Shown here: positions 23,870 to 35,784 of the stretch, piece after piece
How positions within the stretch are numbered: the first letter of the stretch is position 1
How the letters are laid out: each line of letters begins with the position of its first letter
Source: Pictodentalium vernedei
Taxonomy: Eukaryota > Mollusca > Scaphopoda > Dentaliida > Dentaliidae
Assembly: GCA_031216915.1 (NCBI GenBank)
Contig: CM062297.1
Coordinates: 535,206,971-535,270,970 of the forward strand
Direction of reading: 5' to 3'
Length of the DNA stretch: 64,000 nt
The notes under the pieces: model-generated
The model's input: only the letters and a program-made list of their open reading frames with translations
What the model was told of the DNA's origin: nothing
Databases searched by the model: none
Translations under genes and position numbers: made by a program

Positions 23870-26708
23870 TTAAGGTGATTCTAAACTGAAGATTGTAGTT
23901 TGAGTGGACAGGTGGAAAACATGATGTTTTTTTCATTACTTTTCAATAGTAATGGTTATTTAATACATGAATGATTGCTTCCTGCCTAATAGATTACAAA
24001 AATGTGATAAAAATTGAAAAAAAAGAATTTACTCACCAAAAAATGCGTTTGAAAATCCCGAACTCACGGTCAACTTCCTGTCACCAAAACTTAAAATATG
24101 AATCTCACATTGAAGGATATGTTTTTCTATATGCACTAGAGAACAACAGTTGAGTCATAACTTTCTAAAAAATAAATCCAATTGTATGTTAATTTAAATT
24201 TTTGAAGGACCACTGCATGCACTGGTCCAGCCATTTTTTCACAGGGAACTATTTACAGTTCAAAAGTATGGCACACCACACTAATCAGTAATCTAGTTTA
24301 CCTGCCCTGCAAATATTAGCCATACAAGTGATATATCTGTTCTGCCCTCTTCCACAAGTAAAACTATCATGACATGAGATGACCCTGCTGAAAGTGTATC
24401 GTCAAATCCCAATAATAGAAAACAAAAGATTGCGTGGCCACCCCCCCCCCCCCCCCCCATAAAAAATGAATTTTTCAAAATTGAAAAAAGGACATAACTC
24501 TGGCAAAAATTGTTGGATCAAACCCTGATTTGTCTTGACCTGCATTTTATGTTGAGACACCTACACAACAAATTTTATTTGTTTCTGTTAAGTACAGCTC
24601 AAGTTATTTCTTGGAAACTAAAAATGAAAGTGTCATTGACACTGTAGCTCAAATTGACAAACTTGAACTTGGTAAGTTATAAATGAAACGGCAAAATTGA
24701 AGATCATTGGTACCAATGCTATTTGGTGAAATTTCAACATAACAGCATTGTGTGTGCACAACGTCAGAGTAATCCATGCAATTTTTAAATGTAAACAGTA
24801 AGACTGGCTAAAGGAAGAATATTGATACACAAATGCAGTATGTTCAGAGGTTATTGTAAATGGCAACTTTTTTCACAGAAATGAATGCTAATCAATAGCT
24901 CTTATCTAAAGGTCTTGCCTAATGAGCACACCAAGTTCAAAAACAATCGTATGATAAATGTGGCCTGCAGTCACCACTATTATTTAAGAGAGCCCAAAAG
25001 TGAAAAGGCCATCACTATTATTAATTTTCAATAACTTTTATCAAATGTGCAAGACCTCACCATTTTTCATTCATAACTTTTATGAGGCAAGTAAGAGTGT
25101 AATGCAAAAAGTAAACCAACGGACAGATGGACGGACATACTTTGCCTGATTTATGGAATGTATAATGTCTTGTGAAGATTACGTAATTTTTTTTGTGTGT
25201 GTGTAGATCTCTTAGACTCTTGTGCTCTTCAGAGTGGCCGAGCCATTGACAATGAATTCGTATATAATCTTCTTGGTATTTTGGTTACCTAATTACTGTT
25301 TTTTAATTCCGTTTTCTGGATTTTTTATTATTTAGAGGCCCTATTTATAACTTTGTGCAGAGATTTTTTTTGTGAAAATGAGGATTTATTAGCCAATAGT
25401 TCGATAAGGCAAAGCACTCAAAAATTTGAAGCTCGATTGTGCCTTGTGTGTGTTGCCATACTTCACTTTCGTTGAGAATATCTATGCAACGACTGATAAA
25501 ATAATTTCCTAGAGAAAAAATGCATGTTAACCCTTTTGTCATATTTTAATTTGTGATTAGGACGTCTAGTGGGGTGGATAGAAAGAAAAAATATTATTTT
25601 TCACACTTTGAACAAGCGACTTACCAACGTATGTGAATTTCCGATGACAACAACTTCGATCAACAAATACTTGCAGACATGAGTCTATAGCATACAGATT
25701 ATTCGAAATTATCGATGATCTTTGTGGATTGCAAACAAATATAATGAAATGCATCGTTTACAATGATTCGCAATGTAAATCACACCAGATCGCAAAATTA
25801 GGAGCATTATTTCTGGAACTCACCGAAACCAGACCGAAACGGGGCCGAATGACAGACCAATAAAGTTATACCATCAATATTACATGACGAATAATAGTTC
25901 CCCCCATTTGCGATTAAAAGAAGTGAAAAAACAACTAGTTTACGAATATTTCAACAACGAAAAGAATACAACATGGGTTTCTAATTCCACTATTTGTCAC
26001 AGTTTTGTTAATTAAAGATAACTGAAATTTTTGTTCTCTATTGGTAATTTTGGCGCATGAATACAAACTAATGGCAAGGTCGATCCATGTAAACAAATTG
26101 ATTGCTTCAGATGGTGAAGGAAGAATATTTACATAGAACAGGCAATCAATGCAATTTGCCTCTATTAGATTGCTTCGCTTGACATATATCGACAATCAGA
26201 ATTTCAGCAGTGGCATTGCCATGATTTACGGGACGTATGGCGAGATCTTTCGTCGCAATGTTCCCCACAACCTTCAGTGTTTTGAATTTCCCACCGTCAA
26301 CATGGCGGACACTTTTGAGACTGAAACGACCCAGGTTGACAACGTGCTTAGTCCTATCTTCGATGTGTTTTATTCAAAATTAAGATTCAACTGCTGTAGT
26401 ACATAACTGATAGCTCACGTTGGTTGTTCATTGGAAGGTGATGCGTTTCGCTATTTTTTGAAAACCTGACCACGCCATTTCCGACTTTTTGACAGTACAC
26501 ATTTTCTAATATCTCCAAATGACTCGTAAATTTGTTAAGTGCATATTTTGCGGGTCCCAACACGTTCTATGTGACATGGCCCTTCCCCATAACCCTGGTA
26601 TCCATGGGCAAGGCTATTTCGTTGCCAAGTTATTGTTCAATGAAATGTTCACATTTTTCTATGTTTCTGGCTTCCATGTTGGCAGTCATGACTTTAGAAT
26701 CACCTTAA
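23870..26708. mobile_element. candidate TTAA-flanked non-autonomous element (2.8 kb)
   Basis: A perfect 16-bp inverted repeat TTAAGGTGATTCTAAA lies at 23870-23885 and, inverted, at 26693-26708, so both ends carry TTAA. The interior has no transposase; its ORFs are short and unrecognised. A poly-C run lies at 24440-24459. The match is short, so the call rests on the TTAA positions and perfect complementarity. Confidence 0.5.
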
Positions 26709-27104
26709 CATGTCGATCCATGTTTGCTCTTAGTTTCTCAGTGTCCAATATGTAATGGCCGGGAAGGGGAAGGTGCTTGTCATTATCGCCTGCAACGTGA
26801 TCCGGTTTCTCTCCAATTCTGGCATAAGTTAAAATCACCAGCAAGTGCAACCATATCAGTTGCGAACTTGATATTCTAGTAAATGCGTTTGAAAATTTTC
26901 AAAGAGTTTCATTTTCATTTCTCTTCTTGTATTCCAGTAACTTGAATTGCTTGGGGACGTATGCAGATGTAAAAACAATCGTGAACGCCGCCTTGAATGA
27001 ACGATCAGCTGATCTTTGTTATTGTTTTGAAACGTACGTGTTTGCAGTGAAATTGGGCTGAATATTGCGCAGTGAAATGTCACGTAACATATAATAAAAA
27101 GAAA
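26709..27104. other. non-coding
   Basis: No supported feature. Confidence 0.5.
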
Positions 27105-27219
27105 ATCTACACTATTTTAATGAATATCGAGAATTATCTCATGAAAGTGGACCTGAAAAATAATACTTTCAGGTCCACACGAATGAGATAATTCTCGATA
27201 TTAACTAAAACAGCGTAGA
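27105..27219. repeat. 115-bp near-perfect foldback
   Basis: aatatcgagaattatctcat...gtggacctgaaa pairs with its inverse (tttcaggtccac...atgagataattctcgatatt) around a short aataatac loop. It could be a MITE or a structured RNA hairpin; nothing identifies transposase ends. Confidence 0.75.
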
Positions 27220-27479
27220 TATCCTCTATTTATTAGATATGATTTTATTTCCCAGAATTGCCCATTATCGAGCTCGGTTGATATGACTTCAAACTCGGCT
27301 GATATGACGCCGATCTTGGCCTATATGACCAAAGCTTGCGTTGCTTGATGCGTTGCCATTTTGTTTACAACAAAATCGTTCACCGTATTCATCGAAAACA
27401 TTCAATCAGTAAAATAGGCGCTACCGAGCAAAAGGGGTAGTTTTTGTATGGTGAGAACTTAATGATGGTAATGAATAAG

Positions 27480-28150
27480 GATTAAAGGCCTGTCCCACTG
27501 AGGCGATTGATAAGGCGACTACAGGTAACCAAGCTGTCGCCACATGGTCGCCGGGGTGTGGACTGTATGATCGTGAGTAGTCCCCCCAGTCGTACAAAGA
27601 GTCGTAGCCTCTTTCTGGTCGCCGCGTGATTTTCAGAATGTTGAAAAATGTTCGGCGACAGTGAGTTCGACGCCAATGAGCGTAGCTGGACTTCTACTGA
27701 TGTATGTGCTGTCGTAGGTTGTCGCCAGGTGACGTAGGTTGTCGCCGGTGATGACCTCGGTGAATTTCATTGGCGACTACCCACGTCAGCCTACGTTAAC
27801 CTGCGACAGGTACTGGCGTCAAGAGAAGTCAAGTACCGAGAGGCACTGGAAAAATCAAAATTTACAGAAGTTCACGGATATCAAGCTACAACAGCCAATC
27901 GCGGTGTTGAAGAATGCAGTCTATCTACGCCTATATCGGCGACAACATACAACAACGTACGACCATAGTGACGACAATCTACGACCATACCGGCGACAAT
28001 CTACGACAACCTACAAAAGCTGGCGACCATCAGCAACCGTTGATGCGACTAGCTACGCCAGCTGACGATAGTGACGCCTGCGATGGAAACGCTCCACGTG
28101 GTCAGGCGACTATAAATACAGATCATCGAAGGTCGACGCGCATTTGCTTG
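27480..28150. repeat. degenerate GTCGCC/CGACAA repeat region
   Basis: Repeated phrases such as gtcgtaggttgtcgcc on one side and cgacaatctacgac on the other make this a loosely palindromic, low-complexity segment beginning ggcctgtcccactgag. It is cut at 28157 by a LINE tail. It may be a decayed foldback transposon; not coding. Confidence 0.45.
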
Positions 28151-28156
28151 CGACTC

Positions 28157-31140
28157 AGAGAGATAGATAGATAGATAGATATTCTTTATTTTCAGTATAC
28201 ATAAAAAAGCGATTACAAATATATTTTTTAAATTGTTGGTATGCATACTGAGGGAGGTGACATATAGCCAGATTGGCTGTCTGCCTGTCACCCCCCTTAA
28301 AATTGCAAACAGACTGTGATCAAAATTGTTACAGAAGTTTCACATGTAGCAGATCATGTACGATATATAAAGGGGGAATGGAACTCGAGTAATGTCATGG
28401 CATTGGGCCATACTAATGTCCCAGAAAAATACTGTCCCACACCTTTTCCGGCTGGAGACCGGTGATTTCAATTTGAAGGATGGTAACCAGCTTGTCGTGT
28501 CCACTCCACTATTTCAGCTAGCACCGTGTTCCGATGAGAACTAGTTGCAGTACAAGCATTGACAGCACACTTGGTTGGTATGTTTTAGCACTGAGTCCAC
28601 GTCGGTTAGCACATTCGGGGAGTACATTTTGAAGAGTGCTCGACAAATGCGCTGATCGATGAGTCTCGCATCATAGAAAAAGGTTGTGGGGGTTTACCGA
28701 CACATATCTGGGTTGTGAGCTCGTAAGATTAATCAACTGTTCTGAAAGATGTCCAAAAGATTATTAATAATTGTCTATTGTTTGCTGTTAACGGATTCTT
28801 TCTTGAGTGTTGAGGAGATTCTTTGAAATAATTTTGGAACGGGCACGAATAACAAGCTTGGGTAGGACGAGGGTTCCAGATTTTTATGCAGAGTACGTCA
28901 ATTAGTCGTAAAAGTACAGGGGCATGTCAGGCCCACTGTGATTAAGTATCCTAGAAAATTTACAAATTTAAAGTGTGCAGTCTGGACAATAGGGATTGCT
29001 ACAGTGAACATCGATTGAGTATGATGAAAGGAATTTTGAAGTAAGTGTTCTCTTGAATGTGTCTCTATTATTGATAAGACGAATTGAGTTATCTAGAGCG
29101 TTCCATATCTTTGGAAACGCGAACAGAGGAAGTTTGTCTAGTGATTTGGTTCGCGTTTTCTCTATGTGTAGGAGACCAGACTGCCTGGTAGTCATACCAA
29201 ACGGATTGTCTACGACTCTGAAGATATCGTTAAAGGATGGTGGTAGTCTACCATTTTTCCAGTCAAAGACGAACATGGACACTTGTAGTTTAAACAGATC
29301 ATCAACCTTAAGTATTTTGTCTTTCTTGAATAAAGGGTCTGTATGGGCATTATATCCTTTGTTGTTGATTATTCGTAATGACCGTTTTTGCATAATTACC
29401 ATTTTTTTTTATTTCCTTGGAGTTGCCCCAAGTCTGTATTCCGTATAACAGATGGCTATGTATTAAGGCGTAGTAAAGTGTTTTCATGGCTCCATGTGGG
29501 AGAATATTCTTAACTTTATTGAGACTGTAATTGGCGTGCGCTATTTTGGAACATAATTGGGATATGTGAGCCTTGTAGGACAAATGTTCATCAATACTTA
29601 TTCCCAGAAATTTCGTTGATTTTGTGGTTTCAGTGGCTCCCACTTTGTTTATTAATTGATTATTTATTTTTAGCTCTTGGCAGAAATTATTGTTATTTTT
29701 TGGATTTGGGTTCAGCACAATATATGTGGTTTTGTGGGCATTCAGTAATAACTGATTCGCCGAACACCATTCGAATACTTTTTGAAGTTCCTCGTTAAAA
29801 TATCTGGTTAGGGAGTTGTTGTCGGAGCCTGAGCCGTGCCCTGATGTATCATCTGCAAATGATAGAAGATTCAACGAGGTGGAGTTACTAATGTCATTGA
29901 TGTACAATAGAAAGAGAACGGGCCTTAAGATCGAACCCTGCGGGACTCCACATGTCTGTGTTGCAAGGTCCCACTTATGACCTTCGTACGTTACATACTG
30001 GGACCTATTTGACAAATAACTTCTAAACCAGCTGTTAACAAGACCTCTGATTCCATACTTTTCCAATTTGTGTAATAATATTTCGTGATTTATGGAATCA
30101 AAGGCCTTGGATAAATCCAAGAACACTGCTAACGTGCTATCTTTCCCTTGTTTATTATTTTGTATTGCAGTGCTTTTCAGGAGCTGAAGAATAGGGTGTA
30201 TTGTAGCATGTTGTTTTCTGAATCCATATTGATTAGGAGAAAGAATATCAAATCTATCTAAGAAACTTGTGAGTCTGGTCTCCATTAGCTTTTCCATTAC
30301 TTTTGAAAATACCGGGAGTATACTGATAGGTCTATAGTTAGTAAAACTGCTTTGGTCGCCTGCTTTAAAAATAGGTACAACTTTTGCAACTTTCATCTTG
30401 TCTGGCACTATGCCCTTAATGAAAGAGTTATTAATGATATGTGCAACAGGATCGACAGCTTCGTTTACCGTATGTTTAAGAAGACGTGTTGAGATATCAT
30501 GGCAGTCGTTTGACGTTTTGGGCTTCATTTTGTTTACCATGTGTGCGACCTCTGGGGGAGTAGTGGGTGTTAAGTAAAAGGTATTTGGAACATTACTCTT
30601 CATATAATCTAAGTAGGATTTGTTTGTTTTTTTAATCTGCTCGGATGTTATTTTTCCAATGTTGACAAAAAAAATATTGAATTCGTTTGCTATGTTATGG
30701 GCTTCGTTTATTTCTATGTTATTCTGAATGAAAAATGAAGATAGTTTCACTTCACGTTTGTCTTTGTTGATTGCTTCGTTTAAAATCTGCCATGTTCTTC
30801 GCATATTATTTTTGTTTTCGATCAGGGCATCTCTGTAATAAATTGCTTTGCGTTGTTTTTTAACCTTATTAAAGATTCTACAATAGTTTTTATAATTTTG
30901 TTTATTCTGTTCGTTGGACAATTTGAGCTTTTTATTATATAATTTTAGTTTGTTGTTGGAAGATATGATAAGTCCCCTGGTCATCCATGGTTGTTTTTTT
31001 AATAAATTTCCTATTCTGGCGAATGTTTTTGATTGGAAATGCTTTTTCGTAGGCTTCCATATGAATGTTTAAGAATATTTCATATGAAGAGTTGACCATA
31101 GTGTGGGTGGATTTTGTGGATTTTGTGAATTTGATTGTGA
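28157..31140 (-). mobile_element. CR1-like non-LTR retrotransposon, 5'-truncated
   Basis: Minus strand: the last residues before the RT, a full RT domain, a C-terminal domain, a 3' UTR, aataaagaat and a (TATC)n tail at about 28157-28182. The endonuclease expected upstream is missing: only a short conserved stretch before the RT (31140-30985) remains. The family is the same as the fragment at 21395-22417. Confidence 0.85.
28968..30984 (-). pseudogene. LINE reverse transcriptase (ORF2), frameshifted
   Basis: 544-codon frame (30984-29350) plus an overlapping 144-codon frame (29402-28968). RT motifs in order: VVPIFKAGDQSSFTNYRPIS (fingers), NQYGFRKQHAT, LDLSKAFDSINHEILL (motif A), GVPQGSILRPVLFLLYINDI (motif B), LLSFADDTSG (catalytic FADD), LLLNAHKTTY. 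The frame breaks in an A9 run at about 29402-29410, and the C-terminal frame then continues with KRSLRIINNKGYNAHTDPLF to CSNPYCPDCTL. One indel therefore disables an otherwise well-kept ORF; this is a fairly young copy. Confidence 0.9.
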
Positions 31141-31149
31141 TTTTGTGTT

Positions 31150-33600
31150 GTAGACAACGGACATTGGATAGTGCAACATGGGTCCAAGGAGAAGGAAGAG
31201 GCAGCCCAATGGCAAGAACCAACCACCACCCCACACCTCCCACCATGTAGGTGGAGACTGGGGAGACACATGAGGTGGGCCAGGGGGAGAGACCCAGGAG
31301 AAGATCAGAAAGGTGGCCCCTGTCCACCACCCAACCCGGACCGACCGCTCTGCCAAAACTACAGGTACTGCTGCTGTACTGCTGCTGCTGACGCAGACTC
31401 AACATTAGATGATGCTCACGATACTGATGCCTTAAGTGTCTCTACTGTGTCCACTGTCCAGGACGAGGTGAAGAAGAACAGGAAAGCCAAGATAGTTTCT
31501 CGTGAGTTCAGCAGAAGGAGAGCTGGCCGAGTGGTATGAGTCAAACTCAGAGTTGTATAACAAGAACCACAGACATTATGTAAGTACCTACTTACTGGGT
31601 TGTTTGTGTGTATTTCTGGCCCCACAATTTGCAACTTCGTTTCATGTTGTCTAGCAACCATAAAAATAAAATAAAGCCCAGTACTACTACTACCAAGATT
31701 GCTGCTGCTGCTGTCTCCGAATCCAGAATAAATATACTCAAAATAAGCATTTGTTTCTCATCTTGTTTGCCATGACATGAAACTGTGGATAGATAATAGT
31801 GCCATAAGCCACCAGCAAGTTTGCCTGTACAATTTTCTTTCCTGTGGCATTTTGTGATTTTGGGGGGAGGGGGGTATTTTTTCTGTTTTGTGGGTGTTTT
31901 TTTTCATGTGGTGACATGTACAGTCTGTCAAAACGTACAAGTTACAGGCAGTGGCTCTTCCATTCTCTTGGAGGCAGGCAATTTACACTGCTCTTTCATT
32001 TTTTAGAGATGTCCAACTCTGTCAGTGGTTTAGAAGCTAGAGAACAAGATATGGCAAGCTACCTCAGAGTGGGAACAAGTCAGAGTCTGGTGGCCAAAAC
32101 GTTACCCCGAGGCAGCAGTGGATCATCGACAAATGGGGCTTTTAAATCACATATAGAACAAGTGGAGAGGAGACAGATCACCAAGAAGATAATTATCATA
32201 AAAGAAAGAATCATTGTGAAATTCATAATTTATTTCTCATCTTGCTTGTCCATGTCCAGGTGGTCTTGAAATTTGGTTACGGTAGTGTAGAGAACACATT
32301 AATTTTCTTCCACTTCGACAAGAAGAAGCCACTGCCCCGTATGTCCAGTGAAGAGGAGTTTGATCCACTTGAGGGAACCTATGGATCCAACCCCTCCACC
32401 ATTCAGTACTCTTTTGAAAATTTGTGGTAGATTTCTCTTCCCATCCATCTATCCATCTCTCCCTCTATTCCATTCATCTTATTCTCCTCTTTTTTTAAAA
32501 TTTACTTACCTATATCATCCCCATTTGTTGCAGCTCATAGAATAGGCAACAGATGCCAGGGAGGCCATGGCACAGACCCAGACACCACATGAGAGGGCTT
32601 TTGACACCTTCGTGGGTTTCTTAAAGACTGAAAGACTGAGCTGCTGAAGATACCAGAGAACGTGTGGTTCAACTACACCATGGATGCCATGACGATGGCT
32701 CATAACTACTACCAACTGGAAAATATTTTAAGTTATTTTATGGAATTTTTGGAACATTTTGCTTGTAAATTTGACCTTCAAAGTGATGTTTTTTGAAGAA
32801 ATATTCAAAATAAATTCATGTGTGTTGCAGACTCAGCGGCAGATCGGACAGTAGCAGATGGGACATACGGGACAGCAACAGATGAGACACATGGGACAGC
32901 AACAGATGGGACACATGGGACAGGGGCAGATGGGAAAGCAACAGATGGGACACATAGGGCAGGAACAGATGGGAAGCAACAGAAGGACAGGGACTACTGC
33001 TGCGACCACCATAGCAGATGTCACTGATTGGACGACCACACCAGCAGCCTCAACAGGTATCTAATTTTTAAAGTACTTTTTTGTGAATTTGAATCGAAAA
33101 TCTTTGTCACAAACAGCTTCTGAAAAGTTCTATTTATTTGCCTTTACTAAATATTTATATTTATCTGTCTTGCAGCCACAGTCACTGTTGGGGCCGCCAC
33201 ATATGTCACCACCAGTGATGTCAAACTCACCCATGCCCATGCCCAGCTCACCCATGGCCACGTCACCCATGGTCATGGCACCCAGTTTCACAAAACAGCA
33301 GCAGCCCTACTCACAGCAACAGTACTCATAGAAACAGCAGCAGCAGTAGCAGCCTACATTAATAACATCACAGCGGGTAGTCACTACTTCCTCATACACT
33401 GGTTTGCAGCGTGCAGGGTCTAGTAGCTTCTTGGCACTCTCACCTGCATTGACAGACTACCCCAGCCTGGACAAACCCAAACCTTCACCAGTCACACCAG
33501 GGGGTTCCACCAAAACAGAGACGCAGGACATATGTGGGGACTTTAGTTTACGTTTTTCAAGATTCATGGACAGACATGACCTGTCAGTGTAATGTGTAAT
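31150..33600 (+). pseudogene. MADF/BESS-type (Myb/SANT-like) gene, apparently spliced and decayed
   Basis: Pieces in different frames follow the order of an invertebrate MADF protein: LAEWYESNSELYNKNHRHYV ending at a gtaagt donor (31508-31570); LCQWFRS.RTRYGKL...QQWIIDKWGFL (32010-32175); a stretch after tccatgtccag (32258 on); then a BESS-like AFDTFVGFLKT...KIPENVWFNYTMDAM (32590-32700). Next come a Gln/Met/Gly repeat exon after tgtgttgcag (32830) and a Pro/Ser/Met-rich end (33178-33330) after tctgtcttgcag. In-frame stops and shifts break it. MADF proteins bind DNA; some are encoded by Harbinger transposons, so host or TE origin is open. Confidence 0.5.
32850..32980 (+). repeat. minisatellite encoding QQMGHMG repeats
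   Basis: Tandem 12-24-bp units of gatgggaca/catgggaca/gcaaca, giving Gln-Met-Gly-His-rich translation in one frame and Cys-Pro-rich translation on the other strand. It forms part of the decayed MADF-type gene. Confidence 0.75.
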
Positions 33601-34493
33601 GTTTGAGCTCCCATAAACAGTCTTTTTGTAAACTGTTATGCCATTTACAGATGTGCGAATATTTGATACTATTTTTATTGACCTTTTCTTTTTAGATTGA
33701 TGGGACTGATCAGACTGAAGGAGGTGCTTATAGTGATAATTCTTTCTAGATTTCTGATAGATAATTCCAAATTTTATGTTATTATTATATTTCTTTTTGC
33801 AGTGTTGTATTTTCTTTATAATTTAATAATAAATCAAACTGTTTTTTTTTCTTTTGTGAAAACCTTTGTTTGTTTCAATATCAATAAAGGAAATACTTTA
33901 CATTTTGACGGCAAATTGATATATGAAGATATCTAAAGTTAATAGTAAATTTCCTTTCTTATTATACCTACCACAATTGTTTACTACAGGCTTGCACTAC
34001 AGTGGAAGTCCCTAACTCGGAAAATATACTCTCTATTTTGATCTTTCCCAAAGGATGTGGGAAAGAAAAGTGGTGCAAAAGCACCAAGAAAAAATAAGCC
34101 AAAACTGGGTCGAGTGCTACCGGCGCACGCCCAGTAGGGGGCACTCTTATCCTAGTACAGATCCACGGCTTCCGGTACGCAGTCAGAAACTAATGAATCA
34201 TTCTTTTGAATCCGCCAACATTGGAGTTATGTGATCAGCGGGGAGGAAGGATTCTTACCCGAATAAGAAGACGGGAGGGCCTCCATGTAAACAATTGTGA
34301 TAGGTATAATAAGAAAGGAAATTTACTATAAAATTTAGATTTCTTATCAACCTACCCTACAATTGTTTACTACAGGCTGAAAATACAATAGGAGGAGGGA
34401 ATCACATAACCAACCCCCACATAACCCGACTGCACTGGAACCGTGGACAGAAGAAGAGTTCCCAAGGCCTATCAAACCATAGCATCACAAACA

Positions 34494-35750
34494 TTAGTAA
34501 AAGACAAAGAGAGACGAGGCGTATGGCACTGCGTGACGTACAGACAGAAAGGAAAGTAAAACAGCACAGGCCTGGAACTGACCTTGAAGTCTAATGGCTA
34601 GGGTAGACAACAGCCTGAGCAGAAGAAAGAGGGCCCAAAGAAAAAAGGTCTTCAGACTGCTCCTGCAACTGACGCAGATAGAAGGTGGAGAAAGTAGAAG
34701 TATTTCTCCAGTAGGCTGCCTGCATAACATCCGACAATTTGACGGAGTTAGCATAAGCCCAGGAGGTAGACAAGGCACGCACCTCGTGGGCAGAAATACG
34801 ATTGGTAATAATCATCCGTCGCTAGACGAGCAAAAACCACACGAATAGCAAGACAAATCCACCGAGAAATGGATTGAGGAGAGATCCTCTGTCGACCAGG
34901 AATAAGAGACAGAAATGAACTGTGCCCGGTTGAGATAATTCGAAGTGCACGAACCGGACAGAGCAACGGGCGATTACCCTTAGCCGAAGGAAGAACCCTG
35001 ATACAGATAGGAGGTGGAGTTGTTCCTGGTATCTGATCCCGGACCAGAAAGGAGCAATCAGTGGTAGAAGTAACATTGTTGGCAGAGCTCATGAAAAAGG
35101 CCGGATCAACCGAGAGGGCGTGACGCTCACTAACCAGTCTGGCTGAGGCAAAAGCCATCAGAAAAGCTGTCTTGCATGTGAGAAAACGCATATCCACCTG
35201 GGATAAAGGTTCGAACGCCCCCCCCCCCCCCCCAAGCAAAGCAGCACCCAAGAAAGATTCCATCTTGGGGTAAGCTGCAAAATCCTAGGCCTTTTCAAAG
35301 AAAAGTGCAGAATAAGCTTGGAGAGGTATGGATTAGTGCCGATACGACGCTTTCCCACATACGAAAAGGTCTCCGAAAGCATGCACCTGTACACTTTGAT
35401 GGTAACAGGCTGGAGACCCAGAGAAATAAACAGATATACCAGAAACTCCGCAATCTATGTTATCGAAGGATTGGCAAAATCAACAGAGCGATCAGCACAC
35501 CATCGAAGACCTTCCACTTAGCCGCATAGGCTAAACCAGTGGAGTGCCGCCTTGAAGAAGAAATGCACTCCACCGCTCGTCTCGAAAAACCTCTACCGAG
35601 GAGGCAGGACCTGACAAAAGATGTGTGTGAAGGCACAATGAAGTCGGGTCGACGTGAAACCTCCTCGGGTGACCTTGGCAAAGAAGGTCGCGACGTAGAG
35701 GGAGATGTGCCGGATCCGTCGCCAACAGAGAACGGAGCTGATTGATCCAC
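34494..35750 (-). pseudogene. DIRS tyrosine recombinase, frameshifted
   Basis: N-terminal helix frame (35750-35460; STGLAYAAKWKVF), middle frame (35263-34748) with RFLTCKTAFLMAFASA, LCPVRALRI and QSISRWICLAIR, then a shifted frame (34815-34591) with HEVRALSTSWA and TFYLRQL. The H-x-x-R and the final Tyr of a tyrosine recombinase are therefore visible. At least two frameshifts split it, one next to the 35218-35234 poly-C run. Confidence 0.75.
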
Positions 35751-35784
35751 ACCGTTGAAGCGACAGGGGAACGATCAGAATGAT

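Noticed and set aside
32858-32980. CRISPR-like array in the short tandem repeat
   Set aside because: Units are contiguous without spacers and form a coding minisatellite in a eukaryotic sequence.
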